A stretch of DNA of 64,000 nt, from NCBI GenBank assembly GCA_035345875.1, contig DAORDH010000001.1, positions 124,001 through 188,000 of the forward strand, read 5' to 3'. The translations under genes and the position numbers were made by a program. Every line of letters begins with the position of its first letter. Position 1 is the first letter of the stretch. The notes below the pieces were generated by a model. It did no database searches and was not told where the DNA came from. It worked only from the letters and a program-made list of their open reading frames with translations. Of the stretch, positions 54,342-62,046 are shown piece by piece. Source of the DNA: UBA2033 sp035345875 (GTDB lineage: Bacteria; Spirochaetota; Leptospiria; Leptospirales; Leptospiraceae).

Positions 54342-54762
54342 TCAAATCACTCTTCCCATTTTTATAACATGGATTGTTGGTCTAATTTTAGTTTTTTTTA
54401 GAAGAGACCTAGATTTTTTATGGAAGGCTTTTTTCCTTTTAATATTCCTATTTTATATAATTCAATTTCACGAAGAAATTTTTGCAGGGTTTTACCGTTT
54501 TAAATATAATTATGCAAAAGAAATTGTAAGTTGGATTTATGGATTAGGTAAAGCAACTTATTATATGCTTCTATTTACTTGGCCATTGAGTTTGTTTCGA
54601 ATTTATTATAGTGCTGCTGGATATCTAAGTGAGATTACTATTCGACTACAAGTAGGGCTTAACGTTGTATATTGGATTGGATTTTATTTTTACTCAATTT
54701 TTCAAACAAAGATTGATAATTTCTTAATGAACACACTGGTTCATTTTTTAAGATTTAATTGA
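54328..54762 (+). CDS. Small integral membrane protein, unknown
   Basis: The 144-residue product has about four hydrophobic helices (near 6-24, 28-46, 72-92, 105-125) and many aromatic residues (W, Y, F). Nothing marks a known family. It overlaps pdxA by 14 bases and probably belongs to the same transcript. Function cannot be inferred. Confidence 0.65.
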   Translation: MTFIDQITLPIFITWIVGLILVFFRRDLDFLWKAFFLLIFLFYIIQFHEEIFAGFYRFKYNYAKEIVSWIYGLGKATYYMLLFTWPLSLFRIYYSAAGYLSEITIRLQVGLNVVYWIGFYFYSIFQTKIDNFLMNTLVHFLRFN

Positions 54763-54777
54763 TTCTAGGAAGGTTTT

Positions 54778-55143
54778 ATGAAAAAATTATTCTTAATAGT
54801 ATTCCTTTTGGCTTCTTGTATGACAGAGGACAAGAAAGATGTTTCCTCTAATTCTCAAAAATTGAAAAATAAGGATAGCTCTGCAATAGAGATTACTCGT
54901 TTAACAGAGGAAACTTCATGCGATAATTGGATAGAAAAAACGGCAAAGGATATAAAAGAAAAATCAGATTTACCAGTTTCTGGAAGTTTGATTGTGTTTA
55001 AATCTGAAAATGGAGAATGTAAGTTTTACCATGTGAATAAATTAAATAAGCAAGATTTAGATATTTTCTCTGATAAGATTCTAATGGATTGCAGATTGAC
55101 TAATAATCATTGCAAAAAAATTGCCTTGGTTTCATTTAAATAA
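54778..55143 (+). CDS. Small lipoprotein, unknown function
   Basis: The 121-residue product has a lipoprotein signal MKKLFLIVFLLASC with Cys at residue 14, followed by charged, Ser/Lys-rich linker (about 15-45) and a small domain with four Cys (about 49, 83, 108 and 115) that may form disulfides. A ribosome binding site AGGAAGG lies at about 54767-54773. It is the last gene before the convergent gatB and a spacer with hairpins. Confidence 0.7.
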   Translation: MKKLFLIVFLLASCMTEDKKDVSSNSQKLKNKDSSAIEITRLTEETSCDNWIEKTAKDIKEKSDLPVSGSLIVFKSENGECKFYHVNKLNKQDLDIFSDKILMDCRLTNNHCKKIALVSFK

Positions 55144-55171
55144 ATTCATTTCTAAAAATTAATAAATTAAA

Positions 55172-55202
55172 ACTTCTGCCCTAATTGAATTAGAGCAGAA
55201 GT
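55172..55202. terminator. Hairpin downstream of lipoprotein gene
   Basis: ACTTCTGC (55172-55179) pairs with GCAGAAGT (55195-55202); after one C-A mismatch CTAAT (55081+100 to 55185) pairs with ATTAG (55189-55193) round a three-base loop. There is no clear T-run on the plus strand, so it may terminate weakly. A second hairpin, TATCTC with GAGATA, lies near 55280-55302 in the same spacer, before the gatB stop codon at 55360. Confidence 0.5.
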
Positions 55203-55359
55203 GTAGTTTAAATTGAAATTTTGATATTTTGAAAAGATATTCACCTGTTTTAGAATGCGCTTAAATTTCTATTTCTGTAAATATCTCTAAAAAGGAGATA
55301 GAAATATTTCTTTGATAATCCTATCTCACTAATAGAATTTAGATGATCTCTCTCAAAAG

Positions 55360-56820
55360 TTATGCTTTAGGTGGGAGAGGACCTAATTTATCAAGTAGTA
55401 GTTTATTCACAGTTGGAGGATCTGCTTTCCCTTTACTCTCCTTCATAACTGCTCCTACAAGAGATCCTAGAGCCCGATCTTTTCCTTTTCTATAATCTTC
55501 AATAGCTTGTGGGTTTCTTTCTAGGATTAGATCAACGAGTCGCTCAATTTCTTTATCATCACGAACTACTAGTAAACCTTCCTCTTCTACAATTTGTGTT
55601 GGAGTCTTTGGGCTTGTGAGCATTTTTTCAAAAACATCCTTTGCAATTTTACCAGAAATTTTACCATCGGCAATAAGTTTAACTAACGAACCAATTCTAT
55701 CAGGTCCAATGGAAAATTCAGAAATGGAAATATTTTCTTTATTAACAATTCCTAATACTTCATCTTTTACCCAATTGGATGTTTTCTTGGCATCTCCTGA
55801 AACTTTTAAAGCCGCTTCATAATAGTCTGCAATTTCTCTTTCGGCTGTAAGAACTTCTGCATCATAAGGTGGTAAACCAAGAACTACTTCAAATCTTTTC
55901 TTTTTAGCTGCTGGCAATTCAGGAAGTTTACTTTTTAAGATGTCTATATCTTCTTTCTTTAATACGATAGTTGGTAGATCTGGATCGGGAAAGTATCTGT
56001 AGTCATGTGCCATTTCTTTAGATCGCATAGACATTGTTTTTAGTAATGTTGCATCCCAAAGTTTTGTTTGCTGCGGAAACGTTAATCCCCTTGCATACTG
56101 ATCTTTTTGCCATTCAACTTCATAATCAATTGCTTGCTTGACTGCTTTAAATGAGTTTAGATTTTTTATTTCTACTCTAGTTCTAAATGTTTTCTCTCCT
56201 CTAGGGCGAATGGAAACGTTTGCATCACAGCGTAGGGAACCTTCTTCCATATTACAATCTGAAACTTGTATATAACGTAAAATCGATTTCAATGTGGTTA
56301 AATAAGCATAAGCCTCATCACTTGATCGTATTTCCGGTTCGGAAACTATTTCTATCAATGGTGTTCCCGCTCGATTTAAATCTACATACGATGCATTTAT
56401 ACTTGAATCACTAGAATGCATAAGTTTCCCAGCATCTTCCTCTAAGTGGATTCGTGTTAAATGAATCGTTGTCGGTTCTGTTTTACCTTTCAATGTAAAG
56501 GTTATTTCGCCCCCTAGACAAATAGGCTTGTCAAACTGGGAAATTTGATAACCTTTCGGTAAATCTGGGTAAAAATAATTTTTCCTATCAAACTTTGTAA
56601 ATAATGATATTTCACATCCGAGTGCAAGACCTGCCTGAATTGCTTTTTGTAAAGCTAATTCATTTAAAACTGGTAGTGCTCCTGGTAATCCGTAACAAAC
56701 CGTGGATACTTGCGTATTTGGTGAACTTCCAAACACTGTAGGGCTAGGTGAAAAGACTTTTGTAATGGTATTGAGTTGGGCATGGACTTCTAATCCAATA
56801 ATTACTTCATAATCGATCAT
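55360..56820 (-). CDS. gatB: Asp/Glu-tRNA amidotransferase subunit B
   Basis: The 486-residue product is a full-length GatB, which with GatA and GatC converts Glu-tRNAGln (and Asp-tRNAAsn) to the amide form. Markers are IGLEVHAQLNT (5-15), KFDRKNYFYPDLPKGYQISQ (about 80-100), EEGSLRCDANVSIRP (about 195) and the YqeY-like tail (about 335-486; LVKLIADGKISGK, GKADPPTVNKLL). gatA and gatC are not adjacent. The start at 56820 is the ATG preceding IDYEVIIGLEVH. Confidence 0.95.
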   Translation of the reverse strand: MIDYEVIIGLEVHAQLNTITKVFSPSPTVFGSSPNTQVSTVCYGLPGALPVLNELALQKAIQAGLALGCEISLFTKFDRKNYFYPDLPKGYQISQFDKPICLGGEITFTLKGKTEPTTIHLTRIHLEEDAGKLMHSSDSSINASYVDLNRAGTPLIEIVSEPEIRSSDEAYAYLTTLKSILRYIQVSDCNMEEGSLRCDANVSIRPRGEKTFRTRVEIKNLNSFKAVKQAIDYEVEWQKDQYARGLTFPQQTKLWDATLLKTMSMRSKEMAHDYRYFPDPDLPTIVLKKEDIDILKSKLPELPAAKKKRFEVVLGLPPYDAEVLTAEREIADYYEAALKVSGDAKKTSNWVKDEVLGIVNKENISISEFSIGPDRIGSLVKLIADGKISGKIAKDVFEKMLTSPKTPTQIVEEEGLLVVRDDKEIERLVDLILERNPQAIEDYRKGKDRALGSLVGAVMKESKGKADPPTVNKLLLDKLGPLPPKA

Positions 56821-56983
56821 AAATTCTAAGAGTATAGAGCCTACTTATTTAGCAATTTGAAAATTTGTCCAATTGTTAACTGTCATTGGATTTTACTCGT
56901 TTTTGAAAGAAAAAATCATAAAAAGAGGATTATTTCTGCACACACATCAAACTTTTTTCCTCATATTTTTTAGAGGTGATATT

Positions 56984-57505
56984 ATGAATCAAAAATCAAA
57001 GCTGATTTCAAACCAAAAGATTGCATTTCCAAGAGAAAATTTAAATTTTACTGAATTTAGCTCTACTTTATTAATCCCAGAACGCTATTTTACTCTTTTT
57101 CAAAAAAAATGCCTTACAAACGGTGGTGTCCGTGGATATATCGCCTATCTTCTTTCTAGATATCAAATTTTTATTGCTAATGGTCTCATACCGGGTTATG
57201 CAAATGTGACGACTAAGTATCAGGAAAAAGGGCAAAACCTCCATAAAGTTGCCTTTCGACCTAACCCAGAAGATTGGGCAGAATTGAAACTTTATCGAGT
57301 AAGCTTTGGTATGTCTATCTCTGCTTTTTTGGTCTACCTACTAATAGCAGACTCTGTAGAATACGCAGAAGCCTCATCCGATCTCTTAGTGGGTGTCGGA
57401 ATTTCAAAGATCTCAAATTTTGATCTGATGGCCAAAGTCTATCTTACAAATAATCGTTCCAACTATACTATCTTTTTCCAATATAGAAAAAGTCACTCTC
57501 ATTAA
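56984..57505 (+). CDS. DUF1564-family protein (leptospiral)
   Basis: I take the ATG at 56984, preceded by AGAGGTG, as start, giving 173 residues; an upstream in-frame ATG at 56873 would add a non-conserved segment. SSTLLIPERYFTLF, GGVRGYIAYLLSRYQIFI, TKYQEKGQNLHKVAFRPNPEDWAELKLYRVSFGMS match the pattern I know for DUF1564, a family seen in leptospires in many copies. Function is unknown; some members have been suggested as DNA-binding. No other copy is in this window. Transcribed divergently from gatB. Confidence 0.75.
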   Translation: MNQKSKLISNQKIAFPRENLNFTEFSSTLLIPERYFTLFQKKCLTNGGVRGYIAYLLSRYQIFIANGLIPGYANVTTKYQEKGQNLHKVAFRPNPEDWAELKLYRVSFGMSISAFLVYLLIADSVEYAEASSDLLVGVGISKISNFDLMAKVYLTNNRSNYTIFFQYRKSHSH

Positions 57506-57609
57506 CACGAGTTAAATATTCTCAATTCAATATAAGATTTCAGATTCCTCAAAAATCAATTAGGCGAAGCTATAATTAAATAGATAAAATGCTTAGATTT
57601 TTCAAAATA

Positions 57610-58503
57610 CTATTCAAATTTTTCTCTATAATAAGATGCTAAGTCGCTGAATGAGAAATTAACTTTATGATTTTTATCCAAATCCTTTGCTATTTCGGAC
57701 ATTTTTAGTTGGGAAATTCTATTTGAATCTGTGGATCCTATGACGATTAGGTTTCCCGAACGATCTTTTTGAAAAAAGTAAACTTGTGGAAATTCCGACA
57801 GAATTGTTTCTACATCATTTTTTATTTTATCGTGGGTATTAATATTAAATACAACGATTCCATTTTTTTTAAGGTGTGATTTCAGGTTTTGAAAAAAGGA
57901 AACAGTCTTTAATTTGACTGATACACCAGTTGAGTCTGTCTCATTGGAGGGTTTTAAAAAAGCGTCCATGAAAATGACATCATATTTTTTGTTAGTATTT
58001 GATATGAAGTTTGTTGCATCATCGATAGAAATTTTTGTAGATGGATGGTTTTTTAAATAGAAATATTTTTTCGCAAGCTCTAGAATAATCGGATCAATTT
58101 CTACAACGTCTAGAGAAATAGATGGAAAGTAAAAATTTAAAAAATGAACCATACCACCACCACCTAATCCTACTAAAAGTGTATCCTTATGTTCTTTATT
58201 GATTAGAAAAGAGGCAAACATAGTTTGAGTATAAAGTAGAAAAAGATTTTGGGGATAATGAATATCAATGGTTGATTCAAGAGCCTCATAGCCATTGTCC
58301 CGCACAAAGTAAAGTTGTCGCAAAGATCCATAGTCTTTCACTCGAATATGTGAATAATTGGACTTAACCTCGGTGACTAATTCTTCTGCAATTGTATAGT
58401 TATTTTGCTTTTTTTCTTTTTGTTTTAATTTGCTTTCTTCAGAGCAGACAATTGTAGTTGATAAAATAAATATATAAAATAGAATAATGCGATTCTTTTT
58501 CAA
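57610..58503 (-). CDS. Exported spermidine-synthase-like protein
   Basis: The 297-residue product has a signal sequence (about 1-19) with a lipobox-like TIVC, so it may be a lipoprotein. The rest has the SAM-methyltransferase/aminopropyltransferase fold of the spermidine-synthase family: TLLVGLGGGGMVHF (nucleotide loop, about 98-110), LDVVEIDPII, DDATNFIS and DVIFMDAFLKP. Aminopropyltransferases are cytoplasmic, so an exported version is unexpected. Fused or membrane-tethered spermidine-synthase-like proteins exist, but mostly with transmembrane helices. No speD or other polyamine gene is nearby. Confidence 0.7.
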   Translation of the reverse strand: MKKNRIILFYIFILSTTIVCSEESKLKQKEKKQNNYTIAEELVTEVKSNYSHIRVKDYGSLRQLYFVRDNGYEALESTIDIHYPQNLFLLYTQTMFASFLINKEHKDTLLVGLGGGGMVHFLNFYFPSISLDVVEIDPIILELAKKYFYLKNHPSTKISIDDATNFISNTNKKYDVIFMDAFLKPSNETDSTGVSVKLKTVSFFQNLKSHLKKNGIVVFNINTHDKIKNDVETILSEFPQVYFFQKDRSGNLIVIGSTDSNRISQLKMSEIAKDLDKNHKVNFSFSDLASYYREKFE

Positions 58504-58600
58504 TTCCTATTCCTCTCTTTGAGCCACCCTACAGACCTGTAAGTCTTGGTAAATCTTTTAATGCTTGCGTTTGAAAATGATTTTTACAGAATAAGACAAG
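58504..58600. other. Divergent spacer
   Basis: A 97-base spacer between the exported spermidine-synthase-like gene (minus) and the HPt gene (plus) must contain both promoters. I see only a short AGAC-GTCT inverted pair (about 58531-58544) and no named site. Confidence 0.3.
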
Positions 58601-58954
58601 ATGATTGATCTATCTTATTTTATAAAACTATCAAACAACAAAATTAGTTTTTTAATTCGAGTAATGAATGTATTTATCGATGATACACCAAAGGATATTG
58701 AAGAATTACAGATCAGTTTTAATGCAAAAAACTATAAAAAAGTGAAAGAGGTGTGTCACAAACTGAAGGGTTTGTTTAAAAGTTACAATATGTTGGAATT
58801 GACGCAACTTACTGTTGAGCTAGAGAACAATGCAAAACAGGAAAATTTAGGAGAAGGGAGTATAAAACTTTTAAATCAAATTTTATCCAATTATGAAATC
58901 CTAAAGAGTGAAATGATAATTTTGCGTGATGATTATAAGAAAAGCGAGAAATGA
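58601..58954 (+). CDS. Orphan histidine phosphotransfer (HPt) protein
   Basis: The 117-residue product is a single HPt four-helix domain. The phospho-accepting His is residue 53 in VCHKLKGLFKSYN, which matches the HPt AHxLKGxxxxxG pattern except that the small Gly/Ala positions are changed (Ser-Tyr-Asn). The helices before and after (IDDTPKDIEELQISF; NMLELTQLTVELEN) fit. It would shuttle phosphate from a hybrid kinase receiver to a response regulator. No kinase lies next to it, but the hybrid kinase at 42528 lacks a clear HPt and is a possible partner. Confidence 0.8.
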   Translation: MIDLSYFIKLSNNKISFLIRVMNVFIDDTPKDIEELQISFNAKNYKKVKEVCHKLKGLFKSYNMLELTQLTVELENNAKQENLGEGSIKLLNQILSNYEILKSEMIILRDDYKKSEK

Positions 58955-59015
58955 TAACAGATAAAAATACAAATAAAGAATAGAGTGAAATAAATTTATT
59001 TTTTGTTTCCTCTTC

Positions 59016-60584
59016 TTATCTTGGTTTATCAGTATTAATTTTTTTATAGAGTTCGATACCATCATATTTAGCGATTAATGAATACTTTCCTTCCATGCTT
59101 ATAATCATTGTTTCAATTCTCTTTCTATCAACGTAAGGTGTAATACCTTTTTCCCTATCGATAAGTATATAGTCTTTATCCAGATTTTTTTCATGAAGTG
59201 GAAATAAGGGATTTTCTCTTTTAACAAAAGCACCAAGATCAAATTGAGTAGCAACTGAGTTCTTTTCTGGGATAAAATTGACTATAGTTTGAATGTTTTC
59301 AAGTCTTGTTTTATCGATTTGGAATCGGGTATAAGGGAATAGCTGATCATCACTGTTTGTATAGAGAGAAATTGAAAGAGAGAGGAGAAGAAGTCCAGGA
59401 AGATATTGTCTCCATTTAGATTCGTTCATTTTCTTGATTGAGATTAAAAATGCAACAATCCAGAAGGAAATAACTGTGTATGAGTAATAATTATAAAAAG
59501 AATTATACCAAATTCTATCAGAAATAAAATGAATTATAAAAATTGGAATACTAACAATGATTAGTTTCCATTCTAAAAAAACAAAAGGGCTAAAAGAAAA
59601 AATGAATTCTTTTAATACTTTCCACTTATCTAAAAATAATTTAAAAATAGAGATCGGATTTAATAAAATATTGAAAAAAATTTCTGAGTATGTATTTCCC
59701 CATTTGCTCCAGTCTTCTAACCAATTGACTTGAGTCGAAATATCTATATAATTTCTAAAAAATGAGGGAATATAAAAAAAATAAAAGAGAGAGGCTAATA
59801 ATAGTAAGCCTCCCGTTTTCCAGTCTCTTAAAAGAAAAAAGTAAAGGGATAGACAGGAAACATAAATTGCCATATCTTCTTTAAGCAAAAGCAAAAATAA
59901 AATAGAAATAAATAATAAACCTTTCGAATTAATTTCCCTTCCTAAAAAGAAAAGCAAAAAGAAAAATACAATGAGTAATTCAAAGTGATAAGCGAAAAAA
60001 AGTCTATAAAGATAAATGTTGATTGAAAGGGAGAGAAAAGAAAAAAAGAAAACAGATCCTCTTAATTTAAATTTATAAAGTAAAAATCCCATAAGCCCAA
60101 GAGAAAGGAGAGTATAAAAAAGCAGACCATATCCATAACCTAATCTCGTATCAGACAAGAAAAGAAAAGGAGATAACAAAAGAAGAGAAGGAGAAAAATG
60201 ATGTGCTAAATAATTTCCAGTTACATTATTTCCATAATGATGTGTTGTAAAAAACTTTCCAGATAAACTGTTATTTAATATCTCCGCAAGAGCCAAATAA
60301 TCAAAATCGACTAGAAAAAAAGAATTCTTAAACTGATAGAAAGTATATAAAAATAATAAGGAGTAAAAAAAAATCAAACCCAAAGCAAAGAAAAATTCTA
60401 ATTTAGAGTTTGAATTTTTTTCTAGTTCTACACTTTTTTTTCTCGCCTTCAAAATAAAATAAAAGCTCATTAAAAAAACTAATAAGGAGATTATTCTTAG
60501 AATCAAACGTGTATGGGACTGAAATATAAATGGCAGGAAAAACGTTATTATAAAGAGAAGAAAAGATAAAAGAAAAGAAAGCAT
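59016..60584 (-). CDS. DUF2079-type polytopic membrane protein
   Basis: The 522-residue product has about 11-12 transmembrane helices. FDYLALAEILNNSLSGKFFTT at about 93-113, followed by YLAHHFSPSLLLLSPFLFL, has the acidic-start, H-rich loop and pattern of DUF2079, a GT-C-like membrane family that often acts on lipid-linked sugars. A soluble C-terminal part (about 410-522) has NSVATQFDLGAFVKRENP. A glycosyl transfer role is a guess from fold family. Codons are rich in runs of T and A, in line with neighbours. Confidence 0.65.
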   Translation of the reverse strand: MLSFLLSFLLFIITFFLPFIFQSHTRLILRIISLLVFLMSFYFILKARKKSVELEKNSNSKLEFFFALGLIFFYSLLFLYTFYQFKNSFFLVDFDYLALAEILNNSLSGKFFTTHHYGNNVTGNYLAHHFSPSLLLLSPFLFLSDTRLGYGYGLLFYTLLSLGLMGFLLYKFKLRGSVFFFSFLSLSINIYLYRLFFAYHFELLIVFFFLLFFLGREINSKGLLFISILFLLLLKEDMAIYVSCLSLYFFLLRDWKTGGLLLLASLFYFFYIPSFFRNYIDISTQVNWLEDWSKWGNTYSEIFFNILLNPISIFKLFLDKWKVLKEFIFSFSPFVFLEWKLIIVSIPIFIIHFISDRIWYNSFYNYYSYTVISFWIVAFLISIKKMNESKWRQYLPGLLLLSLSISLYTNSDDQLFPYTRFQIDKTRLENIQTIVNFIPEKNSVATQFDLGAFVKRENPLFPLHEKNLDKDYILIDREKGITPYVDRKRIETMIISMEGKYSLIAKYDGIELYKKINTDKPR

Positions 60585-60786
60585 TCAATTAATACTAGAA
60601 ATATCTACACAGCCAAAAGACGACTCTTTTCTAAGTTTTAAGAACTGATTTATTAGAATAAATGAGATTAGAATCATTATAAAAAATAGTAGCAAAAATA
60701 TTCCTTTATAAATAGTGTGAGTAGAGACTCCTCTCAGAGAAAATATATTGTCTGAAAAGATTTATTAATTTTATAGGTATTCATAG
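60585..60786. other. Divergent spacer upstream of ECF sigma gene
   Basis: The 202-base AT-rich spacer separates the DUF2079 gene (minus) from the sigma factor gene (plus). No clear operator or terminator was found. A weak TATAGG-type purine stretch lies at about 60772-60777, nine bases before the start at 60787. Confidence 0.3.
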
Positions 60787-61362
60787 ATGACCTTAAGAGA
60801 AAAAGAGAAGATCCTGTTACAAAAAATAAAAGCAGGGGATAAATATGCCTACATGGAATTGGTTACGCCTTTTAAAGAAAGACTATTCCGAAAGGCAAAA
60901 TCTATGGTGAAGGATGAAGATGATGCCGATGATATTGTGCAGGATGCGCTTATTGCAGGCTATAAGTCTATCGCAAATTTTAGAGCCGAAGCCGGTGTCT
61001 ATACATGGCTGTATCGAATTGTGATCAATAAATCAAAAGATCTCTTGACAAAACGAAAAAGAATGGTAGAAAAATCGATTGAAGACAATGATCAACAATT
61101 TGTAGATGAAAGAACTGGTTTTGAAAAAAAATTAGAACTGTCGGACGAATCAACGTATCTAATAAAAAAGATAAATCAATTAGAAGATATTTACAAAGAA
61201 GTCATTGAGCTAAGATATTTTGAAGAAATGTCCTATTCAGATATTGCAAACTTGCTTGAGTGCAATGTTGGCACCGTAAAGAGTAGACTTTTCAAAGCGA
61301 AGGAAATATTGAAGCATATGATTTTACAAGATGAGAGAGGAGAAGTCAAAATTGCTACATAA
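60787..61362 (+). CDS. ECF-type RNA polymerase sigma factor
   Basis: The 191-residue product has sigma region 2 (about 22-90; DEDDADDIVQDALIAGYKSIANFRAEAGVYTWLYRI) and region 4 (about 130-180; VIELRYFEEMSYSDIANLLECNVGTVKSRLFKAKEILK). Size and domain set are those of group 4 (ECF) sigma factors, like RpoE. It directs polymerase to promoters of a stress or envelope regulon. The next gene overlaps it and encodes a likely membrane anti-sigma factor. Autoregulation is typical of the family but no matching promoter could be picked out. Confidence 0.92.
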   Translation: MTLREKEKILLQKIKAGDKYAYMELVTPFKERLFRKAKSMVKDEDDADDIVQDALIAGYKSIANFRAEAGVYTWLYRIVINKSKDLLTKRKRMVEKSIEDNDQQFVDERTGFEKKLELSDESTYLIKKINQLEDIYKEVIELRYFEEMSYSDIANLLECNVGTVKSRLFKAKEILKHMILQDERGEVKIAT

Positions 61363-61900
61363 ATCTATATTTTTGAATTGGCTAAAAACAAAGATTGATG
61401 GATTATCTAAGGAAGATGAGTCTGAGCATGTTCAATTAGAATGCAGTCTAATCCGAGCAATTTCCGAATACAGAGAAAAAGAATTAGGTCAAATGCATTT
61501 AAGCAAAGATTTTGATCTAAGACTTATGAATCGTTTGGAAACTGTAGAAATGGAAGTTGTAGAAACATATAGAGATGGGAGCACAAGAAGATATAGAATG
61601 CCACTTGTTTTTTCCGCCGGATTTGCGGTTTTAGCAGTGGCTATCAGCACAGGTCTTTATTTCTCAGAGTCTTCCTCTCCTACATTTACTAAGTATCCAG
61701 CTACCGTGACTCCATTAGATTTAAAGGAAAATAGTTTTGAGATGAGTGCAGAGCAAAGAGCACTTTTACAAGAACTGAGAAAAAATCCTGAAAACGTAAA
61801 AATAATGGAAAAACTAGAAAGCTATTACTATGAAAATGGTAGGAAAGAACAAGCTACAGAAATTCATTCCCTTTTAGAAACAGTCTCTAAAAAATACTAA
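61352..61900 (+). CDS. Probable membrane anti-sigma factor
   Basis: I prefer a TTG start at 61352, 6-7 bases after GAGGAGAAG, over an ATG at 61331; both are in frame. The product, about 182 residues, is cytoplasmic and helical at its N-terminus (about 1-75), has one membrane helix (about 85-107; LVFSAGFAVLAVAISTGLYF) and an extracytoplasmic tail with a TPR-like pair of helices (about 130-180). This topology and its position right after an ECF sigma gene suggest an anti-sigma factor. It lacks the HxxxCxxC zinc motif of the common zinc-binding anti-sigma class, so it is a different type. Confidence 0.7.
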   Translation: MLHKSIFLNWLKTKIDGLSKEDESEHVQLECSLIRAISEYREKELGQMHLSKDFDLRLMNRLETVEMEVVETYRDGSTRRYRMPLVFSAGFAVLAVAISTGLYFSESSSPTFTKYPATVTPLDLKENSFEMSAEQRALLQELRKNPENVKIMEKLESYYYENGRKEQATEIHSLLETVSKKY

Positions 61901-61905
61901 TTTTA

Positions 61906-61933
61906 AAGAGCTTTTGCCTGTGTAAAAGCTCTT
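61906..61933 (+). terminator. Hairpin after sigma/anti-sigma operon
   Basis: AAGAGCTTTT (61906-61915) and AAAAGCTCTT (61924-61933) are exact inverted repeats with an eight-base loop, six bases after the anti-sigma stop codon. A weak T-content follows. It probably ends, or attenuates, the sigma operon before the gene at 62047. Confidence 0.6.
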
Positions 61934-62046
61934 AAGAGTTCTCCGTTAAATCCCTGTTAGCTGCATGAATTGAAAAACTTTCCATTCTTGTTGTTATTTA
62001 ATGCTTGCAAGCAAACAGAAGTGTAAAAAAATACTCATCGAATCCT

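Noticed and set aside
56873..56983. N-terminal extension of the DUF1564 protein
   Set aside because: The added 37 residues are not conserved-looking, and AGAGGTG lies just before the internal ATG at 56984.
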